Positions 23,058 to 33,676 of a DNA stretch of 64,000 bases are shown here, one piece after another. The stretch is from Euonymus europaeus (taxonomy: Eukaryota; Streptophyta; Magnoliopsida; Celastrales; Celastraceae), in contig OY756958.1 of NCBI GenBank assembly GCA_963580455.1, positions 31,570,501 through 31,634,500 of the forward strand, given 5' to 3'. How positions within the stretch are numbered: position 1 is the stretch's first letter; every line of letters begins with the position of its first letter. Made by a program: the position numbers and the translations under genes. The notes below the pieces were generated by a model. That model saw only the letters and a list, made by a program, of their open reading frames with translations, was not told where the DNA came from and searched no databases.

Positions 23058-24240
23058 ATGGACCCTCAAAAACTACTAAAAAATGATCAAGATAGTAGTG
23101 GTGGCTGCAGAGGAGGAGGATCATCTTCATCAAGCTATCTTTGCGAGCAGAGTAGTACTAGGTGGACACCCACAACTGAGCAAATAAGAATCTTGAAAGA
23201 CCTTTATTACAACAATAGAGTTAGGTCTCCAAGTACAGAGCAGATACAGAAGATCTCAGCTAGACTCAAACATTACGGTAAGATTGAAGGGAAGAATTTA
23301 TTTTATTGGTTTCAGAACCACAAAGCTCGTGAAAGGCAGAAGACAAGATTCACTTCTACTACTACTACTGATATTACACATCCCATGCAAAAAGCAACCC
23401 ATGCTAGTGTCAATGCTGATCAAGATTATTCTCTCCTCAACAACAAGAAGAAGAAGTAGCAAAACAACATTGCTACTATGCCTGGTGTTGTATCTTTCTC
23501 TTCTATTTTCAATTCTTTGTTCTTTTTTTTTGTGGGCTTTTCAGAATTGTTTTCTATGCAAGTATTTGTCACTACTGCAGGGTTTTCTTGTGCATCTCCT
23601 TCTTCAGGTGTTGTGTTTGGCTCTGTTGGACACATGGGAAACTATGGCTATGGATCCATGACCCTGAAGAAGAACTTTAAGGCAAGTTATATATGGGTAT
23701 CATCTCCTTTTGGGTTCAAAAACAAATCAAGCATTCTGTCTAAAGTGCAATTTCTATGGAAACAACATAATATATATAGAAATAAAAGTTCCAACTTTTA
23801 ACTCCATATTTGTCCTATTTCTGTTTCTTGAAGCAGGATTGCTCAACATCAGCTGCAGGAGGTGGGAGTGAGATTACTGGCGGAACCATAAGTCACAACT
23901 TTGGATGTGTTGGTCATGTAGATTATCATCTTTATAATTATTCACAACCTTACACTACTGCAACCACTCCTCTCTTTGATCGAAGGTCAATTGATCACTT
24001 GACTCTGGAAGAACATCAAAAACAGGAAGAAGAAGAGGGAGAGGAAGAGGAAGCTGCACCAGATATTGAAACGGTCTCTTTGTTCCCCATTCAGAGTGAG
24101 GACATCAATGGCTTCTGCCACAACAGCAAGTACTACTCCAATGGCCAGTATTACGGTAACTGGTATCGCTCAGGTGAGGGTACCGGCCTTCTTCGTTGGA
24201 GCTCAGCCTGAACTCCTACACCGGTATATTACCGGATTAA
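23058..24240 (+). pseudogene. WUS: WUSCHEL homeobox gene with disrupting changes
   Basis: WUSCHEL is the homeodomain factor that maintains the stem-cell niche of the shoot meristem. The likely exons are 23058-23484, 23581-23681 and 23837-24211. The homeodomain (about residues 33-98) is complete: [20 protein letters not shown] and, later, [17 protein letters not shown]. Downstream, GHMGNYGYGSM, DCSTSAAGG, an acidic run and a variant WUS box (TVSLFPIQ instead of TLPLFPMH) mark it as WUS and not another WOX. Three oddities occur. First, there is an in-frame TAG at 23457-23459 (codon 134) in an AAG run. Second, the C-terminal EAR-like motif LELSLNSYTG is present at 24196-24225, but one frame off, so the open frame ends at 24211 with no EAR motif; the shifted frame ends at 24240. 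Third, intron 2 starts with GC (AAG|GCAAGT). A weak alternative donor at 23407 could splice out the TAG in frame. It could be a decayed paralogue, a truncated allele or an assembly error. Confidence 0.75.
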
Positions 24241-24244
24241 TATT

Positions 24245-24527
24245 CTAATGTCCCCTTTTGCAGTTTGCCCTAATTTATAGCTCTAATTAATTATTATACG
24301 TAATTGATGGTGCATGGTTTATTCAAAGCCAGTTCAAAAGTTAATGTGAACTTGCCACGTGTCGTTCATATTGAACTCATGTACAAGTCTTTGTACTTTT
24401 CTTTATAAAATATATATCTTTGATTAATTAACTAAATTTCATGGACTAATGAAGGTCAACTTTCTCAGACTGAAAATATTTATTTGTGGAGTGTGCAGTC
24501 AAGGAGAGCAGGATCACGATCAAAGAT
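24245..24527. other. WUSCHEL 3' flank
   Basis: This AT-rich sequence follows the shifted stop codon and is likely the 3' UTR and terminator region. No separate gene is seen. Confidence 0.4.
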
Positions 24528-24584
24528 ATGGTTACTGCTATAGAATATTTCGAGGTTTATAGGGATTTTCTGCCTTCCCTATAC
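24528..24584. repeat. Flanking repeat unit, left copy
   Basis: The unit TATGGTTACTGCTATAGAAT, then CGAGGTTTATAGGGATTTTC, recurs to the right of the nested insertion at about 36383-36420 and partly at 36426-36460. The target was therefore an imperfect tandem repeat, or part of the flank was duplicated. Confidence 0.6.
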
Positions 24585-25139
24585 CAATATTTTTAAACCC
24601 AAATCGGCCGACAAACCGGTATGACCACCAGTTACCAGTCGAACTAGCCGGTCTAGAGGAATAACAAAAAAAACATGATTTTCCTTTTATTTTGAACTTT
24701 AAAAGATTATTCAATGATAACATAATATTAAAAATGATTAAATAGTCAACATATTCCCTTCTTACTTTATTAACACAACCTAAATTGCAATTCAACAACA
24801 TAATCCACAATTCTACATCAATAACAAACATAATTCAATCAACTTGATTCACGACGGCACACATCTCTTGCCTCATTTTTTTAATCTTTATATGACCTCT
24901 GTCATTGTCTTCTTCTTCCTCTTCATAATCATTATTTTAATTCACAAATGAATTCAACTCATTCTCAATCAAATCATCCACCTCACTTGCAACATTGTAC
25001 TCTCCTTTGAAGAACACAAGACTATAATGTTAATGATTTAATGCAAGAAACAAAAAATCAAATACAAACACATAATGACAACAAAAAAGAATCACATTGA
25101 TTAGAGATATTTCTCGGATTTGAAAGACAGTCTTCATTG

Positions 25140-25800
25140 TAAAGCATACCCTTTAATTCATCAATGTCAAGGAAATGTTGATTACTTTCCTCTTCTATAA
25201 TCCAAAACTCAACATCATCTATACTTTCATAGTCAATTGGATCAAAGGATTTCTTTTTAAGACTAAGCCTATAAAAATGAATAACATGGGATTAAAAGTA
25301 TAAGTGTTATAACTTTAACCAAAAATGAATAAACTAAAAGAAATGAACTATAAATAATTATATTTCTTTTAAACGCAAATTTTAATGGACAAACACAAAA
25401 TCATTCAATCTAGCATGCTCCAATATATTCCTCTTCTTCGCGTGAATTCATTCAAACAGATTCCAATTTCTCTCACATCATGAAGAAGAAGAAGTTTGGC
25501 TCAAGATCCTTATAACCAATTTTTGAATATTTGGAGCCATATGTCCAAAAACTCTCCACCATTCATCTACAAGAATGTTGGCAAATTCCCACATGCCTTT
25601 CGGTTTCTAGTTTTATGCAAAACAACTTGCTCTTTTCCCCTTGAATTTGATGTCTAATGTTCTTCTATCTCTTGAATCTCTTCCACATCAGATTCAGATT
25701 CAGGCAAACTACACTCTTTCATCGCATCCTTCAATAATTGCTCCAATTGATGCCTAACTTCATAAGGATTTTGTTTTGCATTAGAGTGGTGCTAAATAGC
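25140..25800 (-). pseudogene. hAT transposase C-terminal remnants
   Basis: Minus-strand fragments resemble the dimerisation end of plant hAT transposases. ILVDEWWRVFGHMAPNIQKL runs into VIRILSQTSSSS (about 25490-25590), followed after a frame change by a block resembling RNILEHARLNDFVFVHYNLR. SFDPIDYESIDDVEFWIIEE lies at about 25170-25250. Stops and frameshifts break it throughout. Confidence 0.7.
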
Positions 25801-27613
25801 CCAAATTTTTGTAAGCCAACATAGTCTACATGACATGCTTTGTAAGCATATGACATGCAAAATTAAAATTTAAAAAAATTTAAATATCTTATTTGAAAAT
25901 TCTCAGCACATATTTTTTTTGTTTTTTTTCTTAAACGAAATTTTAAAACACTTTATCTCTTAAAATACATATTAGATTTCAAAAAAAAATTACATATTTA
26001 AAATCAACAAGATCCATCATTGATAGGTTTTATTCAGTCACTAAACGACAACTCTTCATTACGACGCCGGATGATCATCCAGCTTCATCAAGAAATCACT
26101 CTTGATTTTACGAATCAGAGTGACGGGAGTGTAGTAGTACCTGGGTTGGGTGGTAGCGGATGCAGTGCATGGGCTGGGTAGCGGCAGTACAGTGGTGGCC
26201 GACTGTAATGCCCCGACCCATGACACTCAATTCTGCGGATTCACAAGCCAGAACGCTACCCCTTATCAGCTTTAACACTAACCACATTATCCATCATATA
26301 CAGGTTATATAACCCTAAGTTAATTAATAGGTCACTTAAACATCAATTAATCCAATACATAATAATAACACTATTAATGAGTCATTTATCATCTATGAAT
26401 ATCTTGATAGCAGCGTTATACTTTAATCAAGTCTATTTGACGCCTAAGATCTAACATCTTGTATTAAACCTAAAACTCGCAATAAAGTATATTAACTATG
26501 ACTCTATCTCTGTCACATGAGCATCATCCTCATGGATCCGCACGTTCACCATCAACCACTAGGTCAGCAAAATCACCAAAGAAATCAACACCTGCATTAC
26601 GGAACATAGTGAGTCGAAGCCCAGCAAGTAATACTTATGCATGAATGCACATGAACCTCATCTTTAGAAAACAATCAGTCATTTAAATCATTTTTCCAGT
26701 ACTCGGGCCCTTAACCTAGACAAACTGCTACAGAGCAACCGGTCGGGATTTTCATATACTGTCTTACCATAGAGCACATTCAGTTAACATCCGAACCCTC
26801 TATTCATTTTCCTTTTCATTTCCATTTTATTTTATTTAACAGATTTATAAATCTTTCTCTTTCCAGTACACCCTACCTGTAGCAGTAATACCTGGTCTGT
26901 AAAACACTTTTTTCTTAAACTGAACTTTTCCTTCTCATGTAATGCAATGCATCGTGCTTATGAACAATATTTAATGCATCAGTAAATCATATGTAACATC
27001 TCACATTCAAAAACGTCAAGACCGTCATCATATCGGTCTCATCACCATATTCAGTCCAAGCATATAACAATACACATTGCATACTACAGAGAAATACAAT
27101 AATAATTCTGTCGTTCAATCACAGTAACCAAACATCACCTTCAATACAAGTATAACATGAATAATCATTCATATCACAATTCACACATAACTCGTCATAG
27201 GATTCCGATCAAGTACATATCAATAATCAAACCAATTACACCGACAATAACTCATACAATTCATAAATTTTATGGTTTCGTAATACAGTTGAGTATTACT
27301 TACCTTATGCGTTTTCCCCTATCCTTGACAGTTTTTGATTTCTAATACTTGTTCATGAAAATCACAATAATTCTCTAACCATTAACATTAATTAATTAAA
27401 ATTATATATGTATATTATTATTATTTGAAATTTAAAATTAACCTTGGGTTGGATCCGAGTCAATTAGACCCGTACCAACTTTGCCTCTCTCAACCGGGTA
27501 AAGTTGACCCGGTTGTTCTCCACCTTCACGCGGGTCAGGACATCCAAAAACGGCTCACCGTCGATCAAGGTCGCTGTGAGCGTCACCTCCGACACACGTC
27601 GATAGAGAATAGT

Positions 27614-29452
27614 TGTGATATCCTGACCCGAAAATAAATGAATATTGAATAGGAGAGTGACACGTGTACAATGGTACCCGGGGGGAGTCCGAAAATTAAA
27701 TGCGGATTAAAGGAATTTATTCCAAAAATATATAGACATATATATATAGATGAGATATATATATACATAGATATGTGTATATAGAGACATATATGTATAT
27801 AGATATAAATTTAAAAAAAAAAAGAAAAGACAATGTCAGAAGATTCTAGAGAGGCGGAGAAACAGAAGATAAGTAGTAAAAAAATGGGAAAAGTAACGGA
27901 AAAAAAAAGAGAGAAAGAAAAACGAAACAGAGAAGAAAAAAAAGAAAAAGAAAAAATGGCATTTCCGCGTCTGAAACTTCGTCTCCGCCGTCCGGCCACC
28001 TCAAGTGACGAGACCGTTACCAATCTCTTCGTCTTCTCGAGACGTATGAAATTGCTTCAAGAATCACCTTGATCGGAGCTGTATAGCACCGGGAAAAGCC
28101 GTCGGAAGTTTCGGCCACCGCGAGCTTTGACAGTCGATTTCTCCCTCCTCCGATCTCCGATTGATGCAAGGCCACCACCGTTGAGTTCGTCTCGAAGAGT
28201 ACTACAAAGCCCAGTTGGTGATTTCCGGCGAAAGTCGCCGGATCTCCGGTGACCCGAATAGGGGTATTTCGGGTACTATTTGACCGTTTGAGTTTTTTCG
28301 GATAAAAATTTACCTGTTCAACTAGATCGTAGATTTTACCTAATTACGCGGTCTTTGAACGTATTTGTGAGCTGGTATGTGCCTTTTGGTGTAGAATTGT
28401 ATGTGAGGCTTAATGATGCACGTCGAAAAATGATACGGGGAAGCATTGACTCGAGTGGAATGTGAGGCACGCTTCACGAGGTAGGGAATACTGTAACTTT
28501 GCATTATTTTGGGAATTTCCGTAATTATGTTTGAGCGATGATTCTTGCGTTATTTAAATGGATTTGTGATTTCCAGATATAAATGTTTGATGGATTAATG
28601 TGAAATGAATGCTCGGGCCAAAGTGCCTACTACTGACTGTGGATTGTGTGTGCATGTGTGAGAGTAAGTGTTGTCTTTATACTGAATGCATGTGATTGAA
28701 CATTTGTTTATATTTGGGGATTATGGAAATTGTGGGGGATTGTGATGTGGAGATTGCAGAGATGTGGAAGAGGCCCTGTACGTACAGCGGGTGGAAATCC
28801 GAGTAAGGATTCACTATGCGGCCACATAGTGAAGGGGTGGCAAGTCCTGGGTAGAAGAAGGTGCCTACCTTCCTTACTCGTAGATTGCTTCCGGCGAGGA
28901 GGTCGGCAAGCGGAGAAAATAGCTTCCGGCGAGGAGGTCGGTAAGCGGAGAAGCATGGTTCCGGCGATGAGGTCGAGACGCGAAGGAATATGGTTTCCGA
29001 CGAGGAGGTCGGAAAGAGAAACGAGTGGGTTACGGAGGGAGTTGGGGAATTGGAGTGCTGTTATGTTGATATGTTACTGTTGAGCTTTCACTGTGATTAT
29101 GTGTGTATGTATGCGGTATTCCCTACTGAGCTTCGGCTCACCCCTTTCCCCTTATGGTGTTTTGAACAGATGGTGCGGTGATGACCAGTTGGCCATGGAA
29201 GCAGACGAGGCAGAGAAGTTGGTGTACATACCAGAGTCGCGGCGTAAGGGTTGAGTGGACCCAACGGGTTAGGATTGTTGAACTGGAGTCTCAGCCGGGT
29301 AGATAAAGCTACTTATGTATTTATATTGCTTTTATCTAAAATATAAGTATCTAGATCATTATTTTATTAAAATGTTGTTGAGTTTTGAAAAATATAATGG
29401 GCGGGAGTACATGTCGTCACACGTCACGTGCCCGGCGGGTCGGGGCGTGACA
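27614..29452 (+). repeat. 5' LTR of the young retrotransposon
   Basis: 1,839 bp with TG...CA ends. It holds an AT-rich start, a purine-rich tract near 27820-27960, and short GGCGAGGAGGTCGG-type repeats at about 28885-29025. Compared with the 3' LTR it lacks a 10-bp CCGGCGCCGA stretch near 27980. Confidence 0.95.
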
Positions 29453-29455
29453 AGG

Positions 29456-29467
29456 TGGTATCAGAGC
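29456..29467 (+). other. Primer-binding site (tRNA iMet)
   Basis: TGGTATCAGAGC lies 3 bp after the 5' LTR and is complementary to the 3' end of initiator methionine tRNA, the usual plant Ty3/gypsy primer. Confidence 0.9.
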
Positions 29468-29828
29468 AGTAGGTTGAAGTTAGGGTTGAATGGAGGGTAT
29501 GTACACCAGTCCTGTCTTCTGCCTCGCAACTGGTCGGGTGGGTACGAATAGTACCGTGTGAGACATATTTGGAAAAAAAAAATGAAAAATGATTTTAAAT
29601 GCCTTGATCGGCATGTATACGGCTGCACGACCGAGATATCGGCAGAAAAGAAAAAAAAAGAAAGAAACTGGAACGGGTACGGGACGCTATAACCCGGAAA
29701 TGATTTGAAAATTTGCTTAAGCTTAAAGTGAGTTATTTATGATACTGTTGGGTGCTTGTTAAGTTGTTCTTGCGATATGTTGTGATTTGAGATATGCCGG
29801 TCTTTTCGTGGGTATAACTGTGAGCTAT

Positions 29829-29861
<33 letters not shown>
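29829..29861. repeat. Poly-A run of about 33 bases inside the retrotransposon
   Basis: An uninterrupted A run lies in the element's leader region between the primer site and the internal domain. It may be a captured poly-A tail or simple slippage. Confidence 0.9.
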
Positions 29862-31628
29862 GGCTTAATTGCTTGGTTAGGTAGAAGTACCTTGCCTTGG
29901 TGTTAATTCGAAGTACAAGTGAAACGTGTAATTTGCATGCTATAAATGTCGTTCCCTGGGTAATCTGTATGAGTTATGGAGCAGTGATTGAACGAAATGG
30001 GTGTGCTGGACCGGAATTTTCCTGGCTTATTTGTGTGTGGTTACCTTGGAACTTGATTGTGTAGCCGAGTACCCATTGTGATAAGCCAAGCTATTGTAAT
30101 ATGTGGGATGTTGTGAAAATGATTGTTTCTAAAGCCTGGTAAAGAGGTGTTGTAGAGAGCACTTAAATCACAGGTAGTTGGGCAGTAAGTGACGAGCGGT
30201 ATGACTAAGAAATAAATGGTGTCCCTGTGCTAGCATGAAATGGAATAAGTGGAACTTTTGAGGTTAATGTGTTGGACTTGATGGATGTCCTAGAAGTGCG
30301 GGTCATGACCATGTGATATACGGTTTTAAAGATTTGGTGTGGTGTGGACAAAAATTATTAGAGAATTTATTGGCAAACTGGAGATGCTAAGCACGATTGT
30401 TGATACTAATCTTTAATAGATTGCTTGCTTGATCGTATAAAAGTGGTACCATATTCTGTGCGTAAATTGGGATTTATGCTTTTGCTTTGTGCATTTGTGT
30501 TGTTAGTTGCCGAAGGAAATAATGGAAATTTCTATTGATGGTTGAAGCTCAATTGGTGTGAGTAGACATATTAGTATATAATTGGAACTACTGATGTGAC
30601 ATTGTATGCTATGAAATGGTTGCCGAACTACGAGTAGCAGTGTCATGCCGGGTGATGAGAAGTTATGGTTATGATGTTGGGCGCAAGTGGTATGTCTGAG
30701 TATTTGGAAATTGGGTTGTCTAAAAAAGTGATTTGTGACAAAACTAGAATTTTGGTGGATATAATAGTACGTTATCAATTAAAATGTTTGGGTAGAAATT
30801 GCTGGAATGGTGTTCTCTAATTTGTAACTCTATGCTTGATAATTTGAATTGTAGTAACTACAATTGTGGTTGATATTGATACAGTAAGTTGAGTATTGAT
30901 TTGCCGAGAACATATGATGGAATGTCTAGTGATTAAGATGTACTCAAGAATTGATTTTGACCAATAAGAGGTAATGGAGGAGGGGTTGCTTTAGTTGTGT
31001 TATAATCGAGGTTGGGTTATAATACAACTCTGTGATATATTGAAACACTCTCTGCATAACTGCGGGTTATTGTATGTATATTCATGTGGTTTGAATAATT
31101 ATGGTCACTGGGAATGTGGAGGAAGTTTCGATTAGTACTTGCTGATTAAGGGTGTGGTTCCAATTAAACCACTTGTGAAATTTGAGGTTGAAATTGGTTT
31201 GTAAAATTGGATCTTAAGCATGTAAATCTCAGGTGATATATATTGGAGTAATGAGACATTGGCTTTGTAATTACGTAACTTGGAATCGCTATATATATTG
31301 GGAGATATTGATACCAAACTTTTGAGATAATTGATGGTTGGGAGTTGGCAATTGTGATGACGTTGATCTCGTTGGAAATGTTGGAGTTACAAATTGTACA
31401 GGAAGGAAGAAAAGAAAAAAAGGGAGTGAGAAAATTTTACATTGGAGGATATTATACAAAAAGGGGACTATTATACAAGGGATATTTGAACAAACCTTAA
31501 AGCTAACAAGCGGGGATATTACAATGGTAGATTGAGGGAACGAGTACGGTTAACACAATTGTACATGGACAGTGGAAATAGTATAGATTAAGACGGGGAC
31601 ATACTAGTAGGTATGTTATTGGTACTAC

Positions 31629-31922
31629 CTAGCAGTGGTCGAACCATCCAGCCCATTCCTCCGTGCTATATGGCTCGGTGCGAGGGAGCGACCCAAGGAG
31701 GTAATCTGAGCCAGTGTGGTATAGGTCAGCAGAGTCGTTGTTTAGGCTGGGTGGGGCCAAGATAGCATCCTGACTATTCTCTGGTGGCGTTGTTAACCGG
31801 ATTAGGGAGTCGAGTTTGAATATGATTTGATCATATAACCTCTGAACGGTTTGGAGTTGTCTTTGTATTTCTTCTAGCTTGTGGAGCATGTGAGAAGAGT
31901 TATCATGGGAGTGAGGCTCCAT
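31629..31922 (-). CDS. Antisense small ORF in the retrotransposon interior
   Basis: A 97-residue frame starts MEPHSHDNSSHMLHKLEEIQ and continues RQLQTVQRLYDQIIFKLDSL, which looks like a short coiled coil, then an acidic/polar tail with YSTEEWAGWF. Composition is more protein-like than the other frames in this element. It lies opposite to the element's transcription. I do not recognise it. Extra antisense frames are known in some plant Ty3/gypsy elements, so it may be such a frame; it could also be chance. Confidence 0.35.
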   Translation of the reverse strand: MEPHSHDNSSHMLHKLEEIQRQLQTVQRLYDQIIFKLDSLIRLTTPPENSQDAILAPPSLNNDSADLYHTGSDYLLGSLPRTEPYSTEEWAGWFDHC

Positions 31923-33663
31923 TAGAGTAGAGGGGAAACCAGAGTAGTAGATCCTTTGGAAATGAGTTGAGCCTCTCTAGAATGAGGTTTAAATAGAGTG
32001 GAAGTTCAAACGGATAAGGATGTAATTGTTTATTCAGGAAATCACTTAAAATGATGTAAAGGACTGCTTGGTTTCTATGATGATGTGCGGTCGAGAAATT
32101 GCGGAAATGGCTACAAGTGTGTATATATATATTTGTGGGTTTGTATGTGTGTGCGCATTTATATATTGTTGTAAAATTTTGGGTTGGTGTGAGATTGATG
32201 AAAGACATACGCGTGGGAACACGGGAGGTGCGGTTATATTGGATTTGTGAAGGGGCCACTGACAGGTCGTCACCAAACCGGTGAGTTGGGACGGAGTATG
32301 TGATGTGATGAGGCACACATGAGATGATTATGATCTTTCTTTGACATGGTAGCGCGGCTACCGCAATATGTTGACATACAAGCATTCGAGTATGCTTGTA
32401 AATGAATGATTGTGGCCTAGATGGGGGTCAAGGTAGTGAATCCCTTGACATAATAATCGAGACCATAAGTTGTTCTGGTAATTTATAATTCTGTCCTACT
32501 ATGTGGCCATGATAAAAATAGAAGCTCGATGTACTTTATAATATATTAACTGGTGGATAGTCTATGCGGAAGTTTCAGCAGTTCTAGTTGTGTGATACTA
32601 AGCTATAGAGACAAGCTTGCTACAGAGATAAGACTGTCGAGATTTTTGGATTGTGAGTGATACCAGTTGTGAGTGATAGCTCATAGGCTAGTTCCATTAA
32701 CCTCATAATGGAGCTAGGAAAAAAAAAACACTTAACCTGTGGGTGTTGGATACGTTGAATCTACATCTTCTTGTGCTAACGGTTGTGTTTGAATGACATT
32801 AGTTGAGATTTCGACCTGTTCGTGGGTCGAAGTTGTGGATTTGCATTTATTATGAATTAAGTACAAACTCAGTTGGGTAAAGAGGCACTGAGCAAGAGGG
32901 GTTGCTCACGTGGAGCTAGCTAAGGACAGGAGAGTGGTCGTGCCTACGACCTTGCATTAATATGAAATTTGGCAAAGGTTAAGCATGTGCAATACTCTAT
33001 TGTTTGGACAAATGACTTGAGATTCTGGATTGGCCTAGGATAGTCGGAGGGGAAACTAGACGAGAACCAGGGATGTGTAAACGGGATGAGTTTGAGATAG
33101 GGCTACTGATAGCCCGACCCCATGAGGGTGATTCTTATCGAGATGCCACGGGATGGACAAGTGAGGTGTGTGGAAATTGGGATGTTTACGATGCTCATAA
33201 CCTCACGAAATATGATCTAGGTTTAATTTCGACAACTGTGGGATGGTTTGCCGTGAATTTCGTGTGGAATTGAGAGAATTGGCGAATAAAATGCATGGGC
33301 TGTACTTGGTGACGAATGAGTGAGAATTGAGTGGTTATCTGTGTGAAAGCAATGCTTTAAAAACAAAAAGAAATGATGAATCTCTATACCATACGTGGTG
33401 AGGTATGATTTGCTAGTGAATATGCCTTTATATATATGACTCCTGCTGTGGACGTGTACTTTGGATTTGAGTGAAACTAGCTGCTAGATTCGTTGGTTGC
33501 TAACGCGGGATTGATGATAATAAACATAATTCATGCTAAATGCTTCCTGAGGTAAAGGGGGAGGTTAATTTGTGATGTGGTGTGGGGGCAAGAAAGTGAA
33601 GAAACAATGTGTTCCGCTATACACTTTACGTGTGAGTTTAAATTTCGAGGACGAAATTATTTT

Positions 33664-33676
33664 AAGGAGGGAAGGA
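33664..33676 (+). other. Polypurine tract
   Basis: AAGGAGGGAAGGA directly precedes the 3' LTR, where plus-strand DNA synthesis would start. Confidence 0.85.

Noticed and set aside
28708..29083. Identical 82- and 117-codon frames present in both LTRs (also 34781-35156)
   Set aside because: They are LTR sequence on opposing strands, overlapping the tandem motif, and show no protein family signature.
32068..32385. Plus-strand frames opposite the antisense frames in the retrotransposon
   Set aside because: Low-complexity TATATA and GTGTGTG composition, no family resemblance.
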